Notes: generated by a model from the letters alone, not told the origin. 64,000 nucleotides of DNA from Litoditis marina (GCA_964036275.1 OZ038440.1:2914001-2978000), one strand, 5' to 3'. Shown: positions 35,546-47,065, numbered from the stretch's first letter. Numbers and translations: made by a program.

Positions 35546-35997
35546 CTGAAAATTAGTATGTAATGAAGGAATGAACAGTGAATTGAATGAGAAGAGAGTC
35601 GAGAGAGAGTGAGATAGTGAAGAGATGTAGAGAGGGGGAGGTTGTAGAACAATTCGAATAGTTTGGTTCATCACGGAGAAATTGAACCTCATTACTGTTT
35701 CAAAGTCACTATTCAAGAGAATCAAATTTAGCAGAAACGTTATAAGCTCACCATTAATGTTAACTTATATCGTACGTCATCGTCAACCTTCTGAATTAGA
35801 CGAAAACTGATGGAAAAACGTATGAAAATGAACTGAACCATCACCATCGTGACTTGTAGTGAGTGACAAATTGTGGTCAAGTAAGCTCGATCAATGTAAC
35901 ATGGTTTTCGGCGCGCGTTGATGTGTGCTGTAAACAACTTTCGGACGGTACGCCGCCGAAAAACGGACGCTCTCGTGCCTGATTTGTTGTTTACAAG

Positions 35998-36075
35998 AAA
36001 CGGCCGGGCCGCCGACAATTTTTTTGGCGGCGGCCCGTCGAATTTTCATTTTTTCAGCGGCGGCCCGTTAGCCCT
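35998..36075. repeat. G+C-rich GGCCGCCGAC repeat, second copy
   Basis: ACGGCCGGGCCGCCGAC, a T run, then GGCGGCGGCCCGTCGAATTTTC and again AGCGGCGGCCCGTTA. The two orientations of the core face each other, so the block can fold. It shares GGCCCGTC(A/G)A(A/T)TTTT with the block at 34050-34175. Confidence 0.6.
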
Positions 36076-36767
36076 CGTGCCTGAGTTGTTTGTATTTCTT
36101 GTGATATGAGTTGTGATAATTTATGTGAGTGGTGTGATAAAATGTAACTTGAAATCATTGTAAAAATGTGTCCACATTCACTGAAGTCAACTTTGTTTGA
36201 AACATTCCGACATGTCAAAAATTGAAGTATTGAATGAGATTTATTTACACTCGAGAGATCATATGTACAAGAACTATACTACTGAACCAGAAGAAACAGG
36301 AAATACAAGGATACATATTACATAAGGAACAAATGTAAAATTTGATAACAAATTACAAGGATACAATTTACAAGTGGTACATATGTACAAATCAATAACA
36401 AAAACGAAACACTCCCAGCAACAACATGAAAAATGAGTTCATCGAAACGCCAGTGCTGACCGGACACAAACCTACCAGTAAGATTTTTTGATATTTCCAT
36501 GAAAGTTCGTCGATTTTAATATAAAACCCTGGTAAATTCATGTCTCAAACGGCCTAGAAGAGGTACGCTTTTGTAACTGTGCGAAAGAAACATTGATCTA
36601 ATACTGCTACTAGCTAGTAACAAAACTAGATATAACTATGCCGCACACCGCACAGTCACAAAAGTGTTACCCATACTCTCTGTAGTTCAAACCCAAAACA
36701 TTTCTCAAGATTTCTAAACCAAACTTTACATTGGATTCAAACTTCAGGAGCATACCGTTTAGGCCTT

Positions 36768-39700
36768 TCAGGCGATCTTCACTCTTTTGATGACCTTGGC
36801 GCGGGGCTTCCTGCCAACCGCCTTGGGCTTCTTGTTGATGGCAGCCTCCTTGACCTTCCTGGGTGCAGCTCGCTTGGCGACAGTTCTCTTCTTGACAGGG
36901 GCCTTGGCAGCGGCTTTCTGGATGGAATATAAATTGAAATCCAAATACGTTTTTGGAAGAAAGACTGTACAAAAACGTGACTAGAAACTTATGGTTCGAA
37001 ACTGAATGTATTGGGGAGAGGTGTGATCAAATTAGAGTTCTAGGCTGGCAGTAAACACAGGAAATGTAACTAACTTAACAGGAGGTGCGTTGAGATCAAA
37101 TTACCGTTATAGCAGTATAAGCATGTCCGTTTTCTATCTAACATTTTGTGAAAGTTTGATATCCGGTCTCACCTTGGCGGGAGCTTTCTTAGCCTTTGCT
37201 TCCTTCTTGGGTGGAGTCACGTGGACAGAGGTGGCAGCGGCATTGTGGGCGGGGCTTACTTTGAAGCTTCCAGAGGCACCGTGGCCTTTTGGCTGCAAAT
37301 AGGTAAAAATTCAGAAAATTTCGCGATTAGGGGGCAAGTCTCAAACAAAGAACGTACCCAACTCTGAAAATACTTCGTGTAAAACTATCAAAATTATCAG
37401 AATATGCTATATATCCATTGATTTATAACATATTATTGCTAATAGTACACATTATGTGTTTAATATGTAGTTATAGATTGTACCTGCTGGATTTCGCCAT
37501 GCTCGACACCCTTTCTCAGCGCCAGACGCAGATGCGAATTGATCTGAAACTATTTAAATTTTACATTTAAAACAAGTTCTATATACTTACAATATACATA
37601 TATACCCCTTTGACCAAACCACATTACAAACTCATCGAACGGGAAGTATTCTCTGGTAAGCTCATACTTCTACACATCGTGCTACGCCATTCTCAGTCCA
37701 ACGTACACTATCGGGCAATTACACATGCAACCGGGTTGCATGTGTACAAAACCGTTGGTTGCTTTCAAATGCAACCTGGTTGCATCTCAAATCACCCAAA
37801 ATCACTTTACATATTCAAAAAGACAAGTTTGGTTTCATTTGAAAGCAACCGATAGTTTAGTACACATGCAACCCGGTTGCATTTTGGTGGCATGCAACCC
37901 GGTTGCATGTGTAAACCGCTAACAGTATCAAGTGTTACTTCAACAACGACTATACCAAAACGGTGAGCATAAGAACAGAAAGCCAGTTCAAGAAATAATG
38001 AAAGTGGGGAGTTTGGTTTCACTAGAGAAACAGAGGTGATGGATGGAATATACTGATTTTACAGAGTTTTCACTGTCTACAACACTTCGAACTTTGCTTC
38101 AATTCCGCCAAATCTTCCCAACCCAACTGACCTTTACAAGATTCTCTCCGACCTCATAGTGCTGGGCGATGTACTTGAGAATCGCCGCCTTGCTTGCTCC
38201 CTTGCTCTGATTCAGTTCCAGAATTGCACCCTATAACGGTTACCATCCAAGAACTGAACAGAAACTTATAATTAATTTTCCCCTGAAAAGAAAATCTCTA
38301 AAGAAAAGTCCGTTATAGAGTCAACAATATTTAAATTATAGTTTGATCAGCATGCCGTCCTCGAATTAGGACTGAAATGACCACAGGAAAATATTTTTCG
38401 GGGAATTTTCGGGGTTCGCTCCCCGTTCGTTCGGGGAACGATTCATGAATCGTTCCCCGAATTAAAGGGGGGAAAAGCCTGAAAAATTGCAGAAGGAACG
38501 GGGAAAAAACCCTGAAAATTCACCGAACGAATTACGAATAGGACCTCTCAAAAACTTAATAATCTACCGTTTTATGAATATATACATTTGAATTATTATG
38601 TGTTATCTATTTGAATCAGTACCACCAATATACTCTGAAATTTTCACTTATTTTGGTTCTCCCGGGAATCGAACCCTTGGGGGTCGGCGTTCCAGGCGGC
38701 AACGCTGCCACTGCGCCATGGGCGCTTGTGACAGGGCAGGCGAACTAAAAGCTTACATACTGGCTGTTACCTCGCGCGTTGGGTTTTGGGGTTTATTCCT
38801 CACTTTCTCCCCGAATATCCCCCGATCACTCCCCGAAACGTGAATTCCCCGCAAATTCAGGGTTTTTCCAGGCCGTTTCCCCACCTTTTCCCCGAAAATC
38901 CTCAAGCTTTCGGGGTTCGTTCCTCACTTCTTACCCGATTTTTCCCCGTTCGTTCCCCGAAAAGTGATTTCCCCAAAAATTCAGGGGGTTTTCCGGGAAG
39001 CACGATTTCCGATGGACGGATCAAACTACAACCAGCGGTGTTCGATGTACCAACACTATAGTAGAAATATGCGTAAATGAACACTATCACTGTTCCAACT
39101 TGTTACAAAGATTTCAGATGTTTCAGTATCCCGTTACCCTGTTTAGAAGTAGTTCCGTGCAGAAATGTTAACTTTACTATCGCCTTGCAAAACAACACAT
39201 TGGGAATAACAATTTCAGCGATCAACGATCATGCTGCCTGACAAAGAGAGTGTAACATCTGAAATTGTAAACATTTCCGATACTACGAGATACTTCCATA
39301 ACGGACGATCTATGCAATAAGAAGGAAATAAACTTATTAGCATATCAAACCCTAAACCGCGAAAATAATCTAGATCCCACCACATCAATAATTTGTATAC
39401 TCGTTTCCAGTCCGACTCAGACTCCTCCCCAAGATTACAAAACTTTCCATGCATTTTACTTACGTTAAGGTTATAGAAAAGAACAACGTTTAATGTTCGA
39501 AAACAATGTTCGAAAACAACATTCATGGAGAAGTGTGAATGTATACTATAGGAGTCTGAGTAGGAATGGTGTCGACTACACCCCTATACGTCAAAACTGT
39601 ACCTTGTGCGACGAACTCCCCTCCAACCCAACCCAAGTGAGAAAAGCGGCGCACAACTACCCACCTTGATCATAGTCATATAGGTGGGATGATTGTACTT

Positions 39701-39877
39701 CTTCTCCATGGGACTGACTTTACGGGGTCGCGACTGGAGCACCGTCTGGGCCGGAACCGAAATATCCGCCGGCGCCGGCACGTTCATGACGACGTCCTCG
39801 TCATGCTCGTCAGTTTCATCGACAGGGTTCATCTGATTCAGCTCCACGATGTAGAAATCACGGTTAGTTACGTCCAT
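36768..39877 (-). CDS. linker histone H1, 5 exons
   Basis: Exons (minus): 39877-39665, 38230-38132, 37543-37484, 37292-37173 and 36917-36768. These total 642 nt, 213 residues plus stop. The acidic N-terminus contains DETDEHDEDVV. The globular winged-helix domain runs from about residue 62 to 140 (HPTYMTMIK, LELNQSKGASKAAILKYIAQ, INSHLRLALRKGVEHGEI, GHGASGSFKVS). The Lys/Ala/Pro tail (KKEAKAKKAPAKAAAK, VKKRTVAKRAAPRKVK) is typical of H1. H1 binds linker DNA at the nucleosome dyad and compacts chromatin. Four introns mean a polyadenylated, replacement-type H1 rather than a replication-dependent one; no histone 3' stem-loop was seen after the stop. An in-frame alternative start at 39832 follows a GAATCAG acceptor-like site and would give 198 residues. 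The introns carry several palindromic elements. Confidence 0.93.
37719..37914. mobile_element. palindromic element built on TGCAACCNGGTTGCA
   Basis: The ends are TTACACATGCAACC and its exact inverse GGTTGCATGTGTAA (14 bp). The interior has four near-palindromic ATGCAACC(C/T)GGTTGCAT units and inverted GAAAGCAACC/GGTTGCTTTC arms. 196 bp, non-coding, in the H1 intron between exons 2 and 3. Confidence 0.8.
38395..39000. mobile_element. CGGGGAA-rich element with internal tRNA-like segment
   Basis: The outer parts (38395-38530 and 38815-39000) are dense in TTCCCCGAA/TTCGGGGAA in both orientations. At 38431-38460 there is a perfect, loop-less 30-bp palindrome centred on GATTCATGAATC. The central part contains a tRNA-like segment (38650-38730). 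It lies in the H1 intron between exons 1 and 2. Short open frames here are repeat-derived. Confidence 0.7.
38650..38730 (-). pseudogene. tRNA-derived segment (tRNA pseudogene or SINE head)
   Basis: The minus strand reads GGCGCAGTGGCAGCG (A-box-like) and GGGTTCGATTCCC (B-box-like) at tRNA-like spacing. The 7-bp acceptor stem does not pair and the anticodon loop is abnormal, so it is not a functional tRNA. Confidence 0.55.
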
Positions 39878-41618
39878 TCTACTTAAGAGACTCATTAAGT
39901 TACGACGCAATTCGGGAACGCCAGGCACAGCGAAATTATCGAGCAGAACACACATTGAAGGAATGAGAGACAAAGGCACGAAATGAGCTCTGAGCGAGCA
40001 CAAATAAGAGTATACGACACTATAGGATGATTAGGATAAATGATCGTAGATCAAAGTTGTATGTCATAGTTTAGCCAACTTACGACTCACTAAACCCATG
40101 CACGTGTTATGACCTCAATTTATGACGTTTCGTTATCAAATTTTACACTTTACGTTTACATTATCTAAATAAGATACAATTTAACTAAGAATGAGTTGAG
40201 AGGTAACATATATCTGAAAAAATCATGATTGGAACTGGAGAAAATGAGAATATGACCAGCCCGGAACGACTGAGAATGCGTGCCAGCCGCCCATGCCAAG
40301 TGTGTACCTGCCAGATTGGAGAGTTTTCCTGGTTCCCACTACTTCCTTATCCTACTTTTAATCTAAACATCTGTAAGAAATATGAAAATAGAGACGAACC
40401 AACCACTCAAGGCCGATAAAACACGAGAATAACAGGGCAGATAATAGTGGAAAACATCACGCGCCCTGCCTTGTTGACAGTTGAGGCCACCACGCGGCGA
40501 CTCGTTGGCAGTCGGCCATCGTTCATTGAACAAATTTAGCACGAAAACAGACAAGAAAGGCAGAATACAGAAGACATTAGGGTAATTTTCTCGGAACAAG
40601 TTGGGATCAAGCTAAAATAATCCGATTTGGTCTGATTTGATTTATTTGTAGTTTGATCGTGGTCTGTTGCAGTCGTGTTTTGCACGAACTGCTGTGTATG
40701 CCGATCAAACTACAACTCAAATTTGGTCAGTATCTATAAAATAGACTACCGCGAGAAGCTTCTCCGACTTGTATACTATTCCGCCAAAGAAACATATTTA
40801 TTTAATTCTGAATGGATTTACAAACAAAAATTTGGTTCACGTCAATAAAGTACATGAACCATCTCTGAATAATTTATTGTACGTGCACAAAACAATAATT
40901 CGATATAAATAATGATCATTGAACAATCCGCACTAAGTTAAAAGTACATCTAGGGACAGTAAACTCATGAACTAGTTCGTGATCATCCCATACTTCATAA
41001 TCACTGGAACATTGAAACTCCTAAACACAAAAAAATGTAATTTAGTGCTTCACCTTGCTTTTTAACTCGTTTGTTGTGTAGTTTAACAGTTCTAAATACC
41101 TACAGTATTCAGTACATACCTCCAAAATCCTACATGAGAGAAGATAGTGTTTGAAACATACTTCTTTAACAATTCAGCAAAGATGATTGAAAGGTGTTTC
41201 GAAAAACCAGTAGTTTTGTCTCTAATGGAAGCTGGGAAATACGAAAATCATAGTATAATCACGAACTGGGAAGTGAAGGTGTGAACAACTAGAACTCAGT
41301 GTATCAATCAAACTGTAAAAAGGAAATGTGAAAGTACGAAAGTATGGTGGGCTCCGGGTTTGACGTTCTTCTTTGTTTTACGTGAAGGGGAGATATTATT
41401 TGAAAATCTCGGAACTTGCAAAACAATTTTCCTGTCCCTTTTATACGGATTTTCAATGAATTTGGAATTGGCAACATTTCATGTTAGAAGCGCTCCGAAC
41501 TCACAGAAAAGCAAGTATTGACCGACAGTCCCAGAACAATAGTAACCACCGTACTTTTTGATTGTCAACAGGACGCAACCTATACACTGATTTGCTGTCA
41601 TCTCGTTACATACACCGT
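39878..41618. other. intergenic between H1 and the Ly6-like gene
   Basis: This should hold the H1 5' region and the 3'UTR of the Ly6-like gene. Possible polyadenylation signals for the latter are AATAAA on the minus strand near 40797 and 40874. An inverted-repeat element lies at 40645-40715. No exon chain was found. Confidence 0.5.
40645..40715. repeat. GTAGTTTGATC inverted-repeat element
   Basis: TTTGTAGTTTGATC left, GATCAAACTACAA right, with central TTGCAGTCGTGTTT. Both ends match exactly over 12 bp. Confidence 0.85.
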
Positions 41619-43749
41619 CTATAAGTGGAGAACTGCGTAAATGACTGGTAAGAGAATTAGGGGTAGGGTGAGTGGAAGGGTGTTGGCGGGGTTGCAGCCG
41701 TCGGAGTCACAAGACTGTACGCAGCCGGTGAAGTGACGACCCTCGTATTTGAAGTGACCACAATGACTGATCCGGACAATCTCTGCAAAATCAGACATTT
41801 ACGACGAATCAGCTGAGTTGGTCAAGCTCTATTCTCATGAGATGTCGTGATCTAGTCATGAGAAACTCATGACATCTCGTGATCTAGAAGTTATCGCCCC
41901 TTTCTCTTCCAGCTATCCATGCTTAGGTAAAATTTTGTAATCTGGCAGCACGGAATAACATTAAAAATTCGTAGAACGTACAGTAACTTGCAATCTGAAC
42001 TTTCGGATGTGTTACAGAATCTATATTAAAGTTTTTATGGCGATTTCAGTACATCACGATATATCACTTACACAACTATTTGGCTATAAGAATTAGATAC
42101 CTGTATCTGCGGTCAGGGTTCCAGAATCTAGAGCACAAGTCCGAATGACCATTGTCTTCGAGGCATTGTCCGCTGAAAAATGTTTGTACATCTAGAGAAA
42201 ATAACAGTTATGATGAAATGGATAGTTTTTTTTTCTTTGAGAGTAACAAGAGTGAAGCATCGGATCCAGAGTAAAATATTTGTAACGCCTAAAGTTCGAA
42301 ATATTGCCACGATGTTCAAAACTGATACTGTAACTGTCTGCATGGACGAGAGTGTAAGTCAAAGCGTGTATTCCACAGGTGTAACATGGTTAATGTTTCT
42401 ACAAGTTTCACGTGACTTCAATCTACTTCCAGTATACACCTTCGTCAAGACTAACCTCGGTAACCGTTTATCTTTATGCAGTGATCGGCGGGGAATATGC
42501 CGCCTCGTCCCTTTTTGAACGCCCAACAGGGATGGTGGTAGTTGGCTACCGAACCACCTTCTCGTTCCTGAAACTTGATTATGGAATATTATTATGTAGA
42601 ATTCCGATATGGTATTCAATTATACGGTACTAGATGGTATCGTACAATTAAACAAGTAAATAGCTGATAAGTTGAGTAGAATAGCAGTTGTCTGTTCAGT
42701 AGTAGAAGCGTATAGTATCAAGTTTTGTGGGCAGAGTCAACAGTTTTGGCAGTTGACCAAATCAAAATTGATGCCCACAGAAGTGGAGGAAGCATACTTT
42801 AGACGGGAAAAAGATGTGTGAAACGAGATATATAAAAGCGACCAAATCCTTGTGGCCCCCGCCTAATTTCACCGAGTGGTGGCGGGCTGTGCATCTGCAC
42901 ATCCTTGATCTACACTCTGTCTCATCTGCTGGCAAAGGATCAACAAAACGGTGAGGAATGCTCAGACAATTCTCAGCCAATTGGCCAGCCACTTTTCTAT
43001 TGGCTGAACGAGAGAGTGTGCAGGTCAGAGAGAAGCAGAGAGTCTTAGCCTGTCTGCGCATCATTGACCTGCATGCTTTCTCGTTTTTGTAGCTCGTAGC
43101 TGGTCAATTGCAGAAACTTGGCGCTAAAAGCTAAGAAAATTGGCGCCGTTCTGAGTGTTTGCTGTTCTTGTTGGTTGAGTGAAGCGTACCTTGCTGGTGG
43201 TGTCGGATGTGCTGTTGAACGGGTCTTCGCAGGCCTTGTTTTCCCCGTCGAACGAACTGCACACAAAACAGCCGATCGCTGAAGTCTCTGAAAACTATTG
43301 GTTGAACACGAAAATATGGTTCGAATGGTTCAGTCTGTCAGTCTGTAGTCAAGTACTATAATGGAATGATTTCATGATTCACTTTGGGAACTCCGATTCA
43401 GCTAAACCCTATACGCAGATCCCTAGCTGAGAGAGAAGATGTCATACAGCTTCACCTCGGAGGAGGTGAAGCCAACAGAAACGTGAATGAGGGTTCATGA
43501 GGACTTTTTCGTTTTTAGTTTACGTGGGAACCTGGGGGTCTCACGTTTAGCTCTAGTTAGGAGAATAGCCATGTGAATGAAGTGTTAGAAGAACTTTTTC
43601 GATTCTTCAATGCTTTTTATTGGTTTTACTTTGGACTAGAACGTGGTGGGTTCATCTATCCGAACTTTCTAAGAAATCTTCGACTCACCGCCTACGAGCG
43701 CGCATAGCAGTATGAGAAGGGCTGCGAGAGAGGGCGGGGCGCGCGCCAT
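41619..43749 (-). CDS. Ly6/quiver-like ten-cysteine protein, probably GPI-anchored, 5 exons
   Basis: Exons (minus): 43749-43689, 43287-43190, 42567-42456, 42172-42101 and 41782-41619, giving 507 nt, 168 residues plus stop. Residues 1-20 are a signal peptide (MARAPPSLAALLILLCALVG). The mature part has ten cysteines (27, 30, 40, 67, 83, 103, 122, 135, 139, 144) and ends the fold with CDSDGCN, the three-finger Ly6/uPAR signature. It contains CFVCSSFDG, HPCWAFKKGRGGIFPADHC, IRTCALDSG and RISHCGHF. A hydrophobic C-terminus (LTLPLILLPVIYAVLHL) fits GPI anchoring. Related invertebrate quiver/sleepless-type proteins modulate ion channels or receptors at the cell surface; the partner here is unknown. 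All introns join in phase. The first exon lies in a very G+C-rich segment (43685-43870) with many CG dinucleotides, unlike the rest of the window, and it has no splice acceptor just before the ATG. Confidence 0.92.
42727..42781. repeat. short hairpin, TGTGGGCA arms
   Basis: TGTGGGCA and TGCCCACA bracket about 39 bp with partial further pairing, in an intron of the Ly6-like gene. A repeat block at 42886-42932 follows and shares GATC(T/C)ACAC and TCTCATCTGCTGGCA with 25425-25468. Confidence 0.45.
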
Positions 43750-44898
43750 GCGCACCCCGTCGTCCGGTGCACGCGCGCGCGAAGAGACGCGTGTTGCGCG
43801 CGTTGTCGCGGTTATTGATTGACGAATGGAAGCGTCTGGCTACTCGCTGAACCTCCGCCCGCAGTAGTGGATCTTGCACAGATAGGGACAATTCTGAAAC
43901 AATCGTGGTTAGACGGAACACTTTTTGACATAATCTGGAGTTCATAAAAATTCAACAACATGACAAAAGACGATCCTAACATAATGCCACTTAGTTAAAA
44001 ACAGAAAAATAGGGATAAAAATGCATCGTAAACGTTTTGATGAAAGATGGAAAAATCTCGAGAAGACAATTTTGGCTTTCAAAACTTCTACACAGAGAGA
44101 AAATTTACCGAAACTCTTGGAATACCGTACATATAGGTTAAAGCAAGGGACGAGATAACGAAAAATTTATAAAATCAGCAAATCAATTCCTGACACAGTC
44201 GTGTTGAGGAAGAATGTGAGGTTTCAGTGTTTTGTACTTCTAAATGTCATCTTAATTCAGTTGCAAAACACTCGTTACGTCACTTTCCACCTATTCAGTT
44301 CTTCTTTTAAATTTTAGAATAGAAACCGTTTCAGTACAGAACGCAATATTGTGTCACAAAGTACGACAAATAATGCCGATATTCCTCAACAATTTGTTCC
44401 TATTGAACTTCTCAAGTGCGTAAAAAACTAGATATTTACACACTTGCAGGGAGAAGTTTGTGTATGACTGAGCTGGCGAATAGTCAATTAAAAACTGTTG
44501 CTAGAATCTTCTCATATAACATTTTAGTACCCTCAATATCAGACCCTTTACCCTTACCAAAGTTTCAGTGTTCTGCAGTTGTACAACTTGCACAAAGTTA
44601 GAAAACAAGTATGAAAAATACTACAGAAAAACGTGGATTAGCAATACAAGTTCATTGTTCTCACCTTTCACGTAACTTTCCCAAACCAACCATTCCTTCA
44701 GAAGTCTATATACTAAAAGTAAATTGAACAGTCACGTAAAGTTAGCATTCTAATGAGGCATCGTGCACTTTTTCATTGCACGTTTTTGAGTTCTGCTGTG
44801 TTTTACATGTTTCATGTGACTGTGCATTGACTAACAGTATAGTTGAGATATACATTTCATCTATCGATTTTGTGAATGATGTTAAAAGGAGAGCAAAG
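43750..44898. other. upstream region of the Ly6-like gene
   Basis: The first 120 bp are G+C- and CG-rich and probably form the promoter or 5'UTR. The rest is ordinary A+T-rich sequence without exons. Confidence 0.4.
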
Positions 44899-45075
44899 AT
44901 GGCGTCTGCGTCAGAATACACATTGTTGGCCAGGCTAGAAATGGGATTTGCCATTTTATTAGCTTTCGGAAGCCCGTGGCAGCATGCCAGAGCCGCGCCC
45001 AGCAAAGATTTCCCTCATTTTGGCAACAATAGCTGGCGCAATTGCAATACACCAGTAATGGGCACAATCGACTAG
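44899..45075 (+). CDS. possible small secreted peptide, 58 residues
   Basis: A single open frame starting AAAGATGGCG. A basic/hydrophobic N-terminal region (LLARLEMGFAILLAF) is followed by a small-residue stretch (ARAAP) that could be a signal-peptidase site. A polar remainder reads DFPHFGNNSWRNC. There is no splice or homology evidence, and the opposite strand is also open across this stretch, so it may be chance. Confidence 0.25.
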   Translation: MASASEYTLLARLEMGFAILLAFGSPWQHARAAPSKDFPHFGNNSWRNCNTPVMGTID

Positions 45076-45085
45076 CAGCAGGTGC

Positions 45086-45195
45086 ACGAGAGATACGTGA
45101 AAAGTACGTGAAAGTTGGGGATCATTACGTGAGCAGTTATAAGTACGTGAAAATTAGAGATCACCACGTGAGCAGTAGTCCACACGTGTTTGGGG
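45086..45195 (+). repeat. ACGTGA(A/G) motif cluster
   Basis: Seven occurrences of ACGTGA or CACGTG within about 110 bp, several as TACGTGAAA separated by roughly 20-35 bp. This is an irregular array and either a decayed tandem repeat or a binding-site cluster. A similar cluster lies at 50715-50825. Confidence 0.5.
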
Positions 45196-45604
45196 TTAGA
45201 AAGTGACATGTGAACAGTTATGGCAATATTACGTAAACGCATGGGATTGATTAGATTAGTTTACGCAATGGTACGTTGACTAATATCTCAAAGGTTTATG
45301 AAAAAAGTTTTGAATAGCGAAAAATCATTTATAGCTGATATTTTCAATCAGCGATCGAAACACACACTCCAAAAATTACTTTGTTCAGCCAATTTTCGAA
45401 CGCTGTTTTCAACAATACATAGGATATTTATAGTTTCCTGGTTTTGATGTGCAGCACAGATCAAACTTCAATTTCAAATTATTTGAAAATTCTTCTTTAT
45501 TTTAGCTATTTCCTAGGTTTGCTAATTCAAAAATATCCAATTTATAAAACGAAGAGACAAAGCAATGCATCTCTGCTCAGCTAGTGCGTGCCAAATTCAT
45601 AAAA

Positions 45605-45685
45605 TAGCCGCCTCATATGAGACTCGAACCTGGTTCAAAAGCTTGGGAGGCGCGAACGCTAACCACTACACCAACTGCTATGAGC
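45605..45685 (-). pseudogene. tRNA-derived segment (tRNA pseudogene or SINE head)
   Basis: The minus strand reads GTTGGTGTAGTGGTTAGCG (A-box-like) and GGTTCGAGTCTC (B-box-like) about 30 bp apart. T-arm and acceptor pairing are broken, so it is not an intact tRNA. It ends a few bases before a foldback element at 45692. Confidence 0.55.
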
Positions 45686-45691
45686 AAAACG

Positions 45692-45810
45692 TGTCACGGC
45701 CCCATCCGCCTAGTGACATTGTCGGGCAGACTCGCGAGACGGCAACGACATTGTGAGTTCCGTCTCGCGAGTCTGCCCGACAATGTCACTAGGCGGATGG
45801 GGCCGTGACA
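45692..45810. mobile_element. foldback element with perfect 51-bp arms, TGTCACGGCC ends
   Basis: Arms 45692-45742 and 45760-45810 are exact inverse copies (51 of 51), with a 17-bp loop. AAACG flanks both ends (45687-45691 and 45811-45815), a probable 5-bp target duplication. The perfect identity implies a recent origin or arm homogenisation. It is G+C-rich and non-coding. The termini match a shorter hairpin at 49870-49918. Confidence 0.88.
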
Positions 45811-47065
45811 AAACGCTCGTTGGCGATTTTCACTATATTCAATATTGAAACCTCACCATAAACGACACAACAAGATAAATTATATAATTATTTATTTATT
45901 CATGGAAAATAAATTACCTTGTTAGATAATATATTATGCATATAATTAAAAACTACACTATACAATCTTGGAAACGAAACAAACACTTAATGATAACACA
46001 AATGAAATTGAAACATGTATACAAACTACAAACTTACCAGAACTTTCTAACACATTAAGAATAAGGCAAAAACACATTTCAAAACGTCCTCTGTCCAATA
46101 ACATGAGAGTACGAGCTAAAAAAGGAATATTATGTGAATCTTATCCTAAACTCAATTTTAAATGCAATCAAGCAATTTTTCAAGAAGAGAGGGTGAAACA
46201 TGATTGATTCACATAATAGTCCTTATGTAAAGAGATTAAAATAATATATAAACACTTGAACTTGTTAGAACATAGAACATTATGGACATATTAGAGAAAT
46301 AAAACGAAAAATACAAATATGTGTGCACAGTTCACAGCCAAGAGAACGGGAAAGCATTCAAGAAATTTTGACCTTTTGATCTGATAAAACTAATAGGAGT
46401 CGCCAGCCTAAGATAAATGAAAAGTAGGTATAAATAAATCTGGCAAATACATAATAGTAACAACGTAGCAGTCAAATACCAGTCGGTTCTTACTAATTCC
46501 AAAATTACCCCTTTTGTTATTGAAAAACATACATGTTCAGGCGTAAATTGATATACCAGCACCAGTAAGGTCCGAGTATTCGACACATTAGTAGTTCGTT
46601 ATTGGATTATAACACGTGAAAATGGATAATTTTGCAATTAGAATAGACAAACTTTCTCGTTTTTTTTTTGCGAAAAGTAGTCCGTTTTTCGAATTTCTCT
46701 TACTATTCGGACACCTTCACTAGACCATGCATAAATTCGAAAAGGTATCCGAACATACACAACACAAGTGACTGCATAAGAATTACTATTGATCAAAGTT
46801 ATAGAACCTCACACCGGGTTAGCCAGCAAGCATTTCTATGGGAATCACGTGGTAATATGTTGTTTTTGTGAGAAATACTCGGTTATATAGTTGTTAACAG
46901 AAAATATTCAACTGATTACCCAGGAACTAGATTCTGCCTTTTCGCTAGTTACTTCGGTTTGGTATCACAAATACAAATATGGAACCAATCACCGAACGAG
47001 TGACAAATAAGATTAACAACGTTCGAACGAGTGACATACGTATGTAATTGATACTGCTCTGCCGA
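45811..47065. other. A+T-rich intergenic sequence
   Basis: No gene seen. Short frames at 45968-46207 and 46332-46586 are A+T-rich and lack splice or homology support. Confidence 0.5.

Noticed and set aside
38650..38730. Functional tRNA gene
   Set aside because: A- and B-box-like blocks are present, but the acceptor stem does not pair and the anticodon loop is abnormal.
39584..40003. 139-residue minus-strand frame as a full protein
   Set aside because: Its middle is the first H1 exon. The 3' part after 39665 is intron, and upstream of 39877 there is no support.
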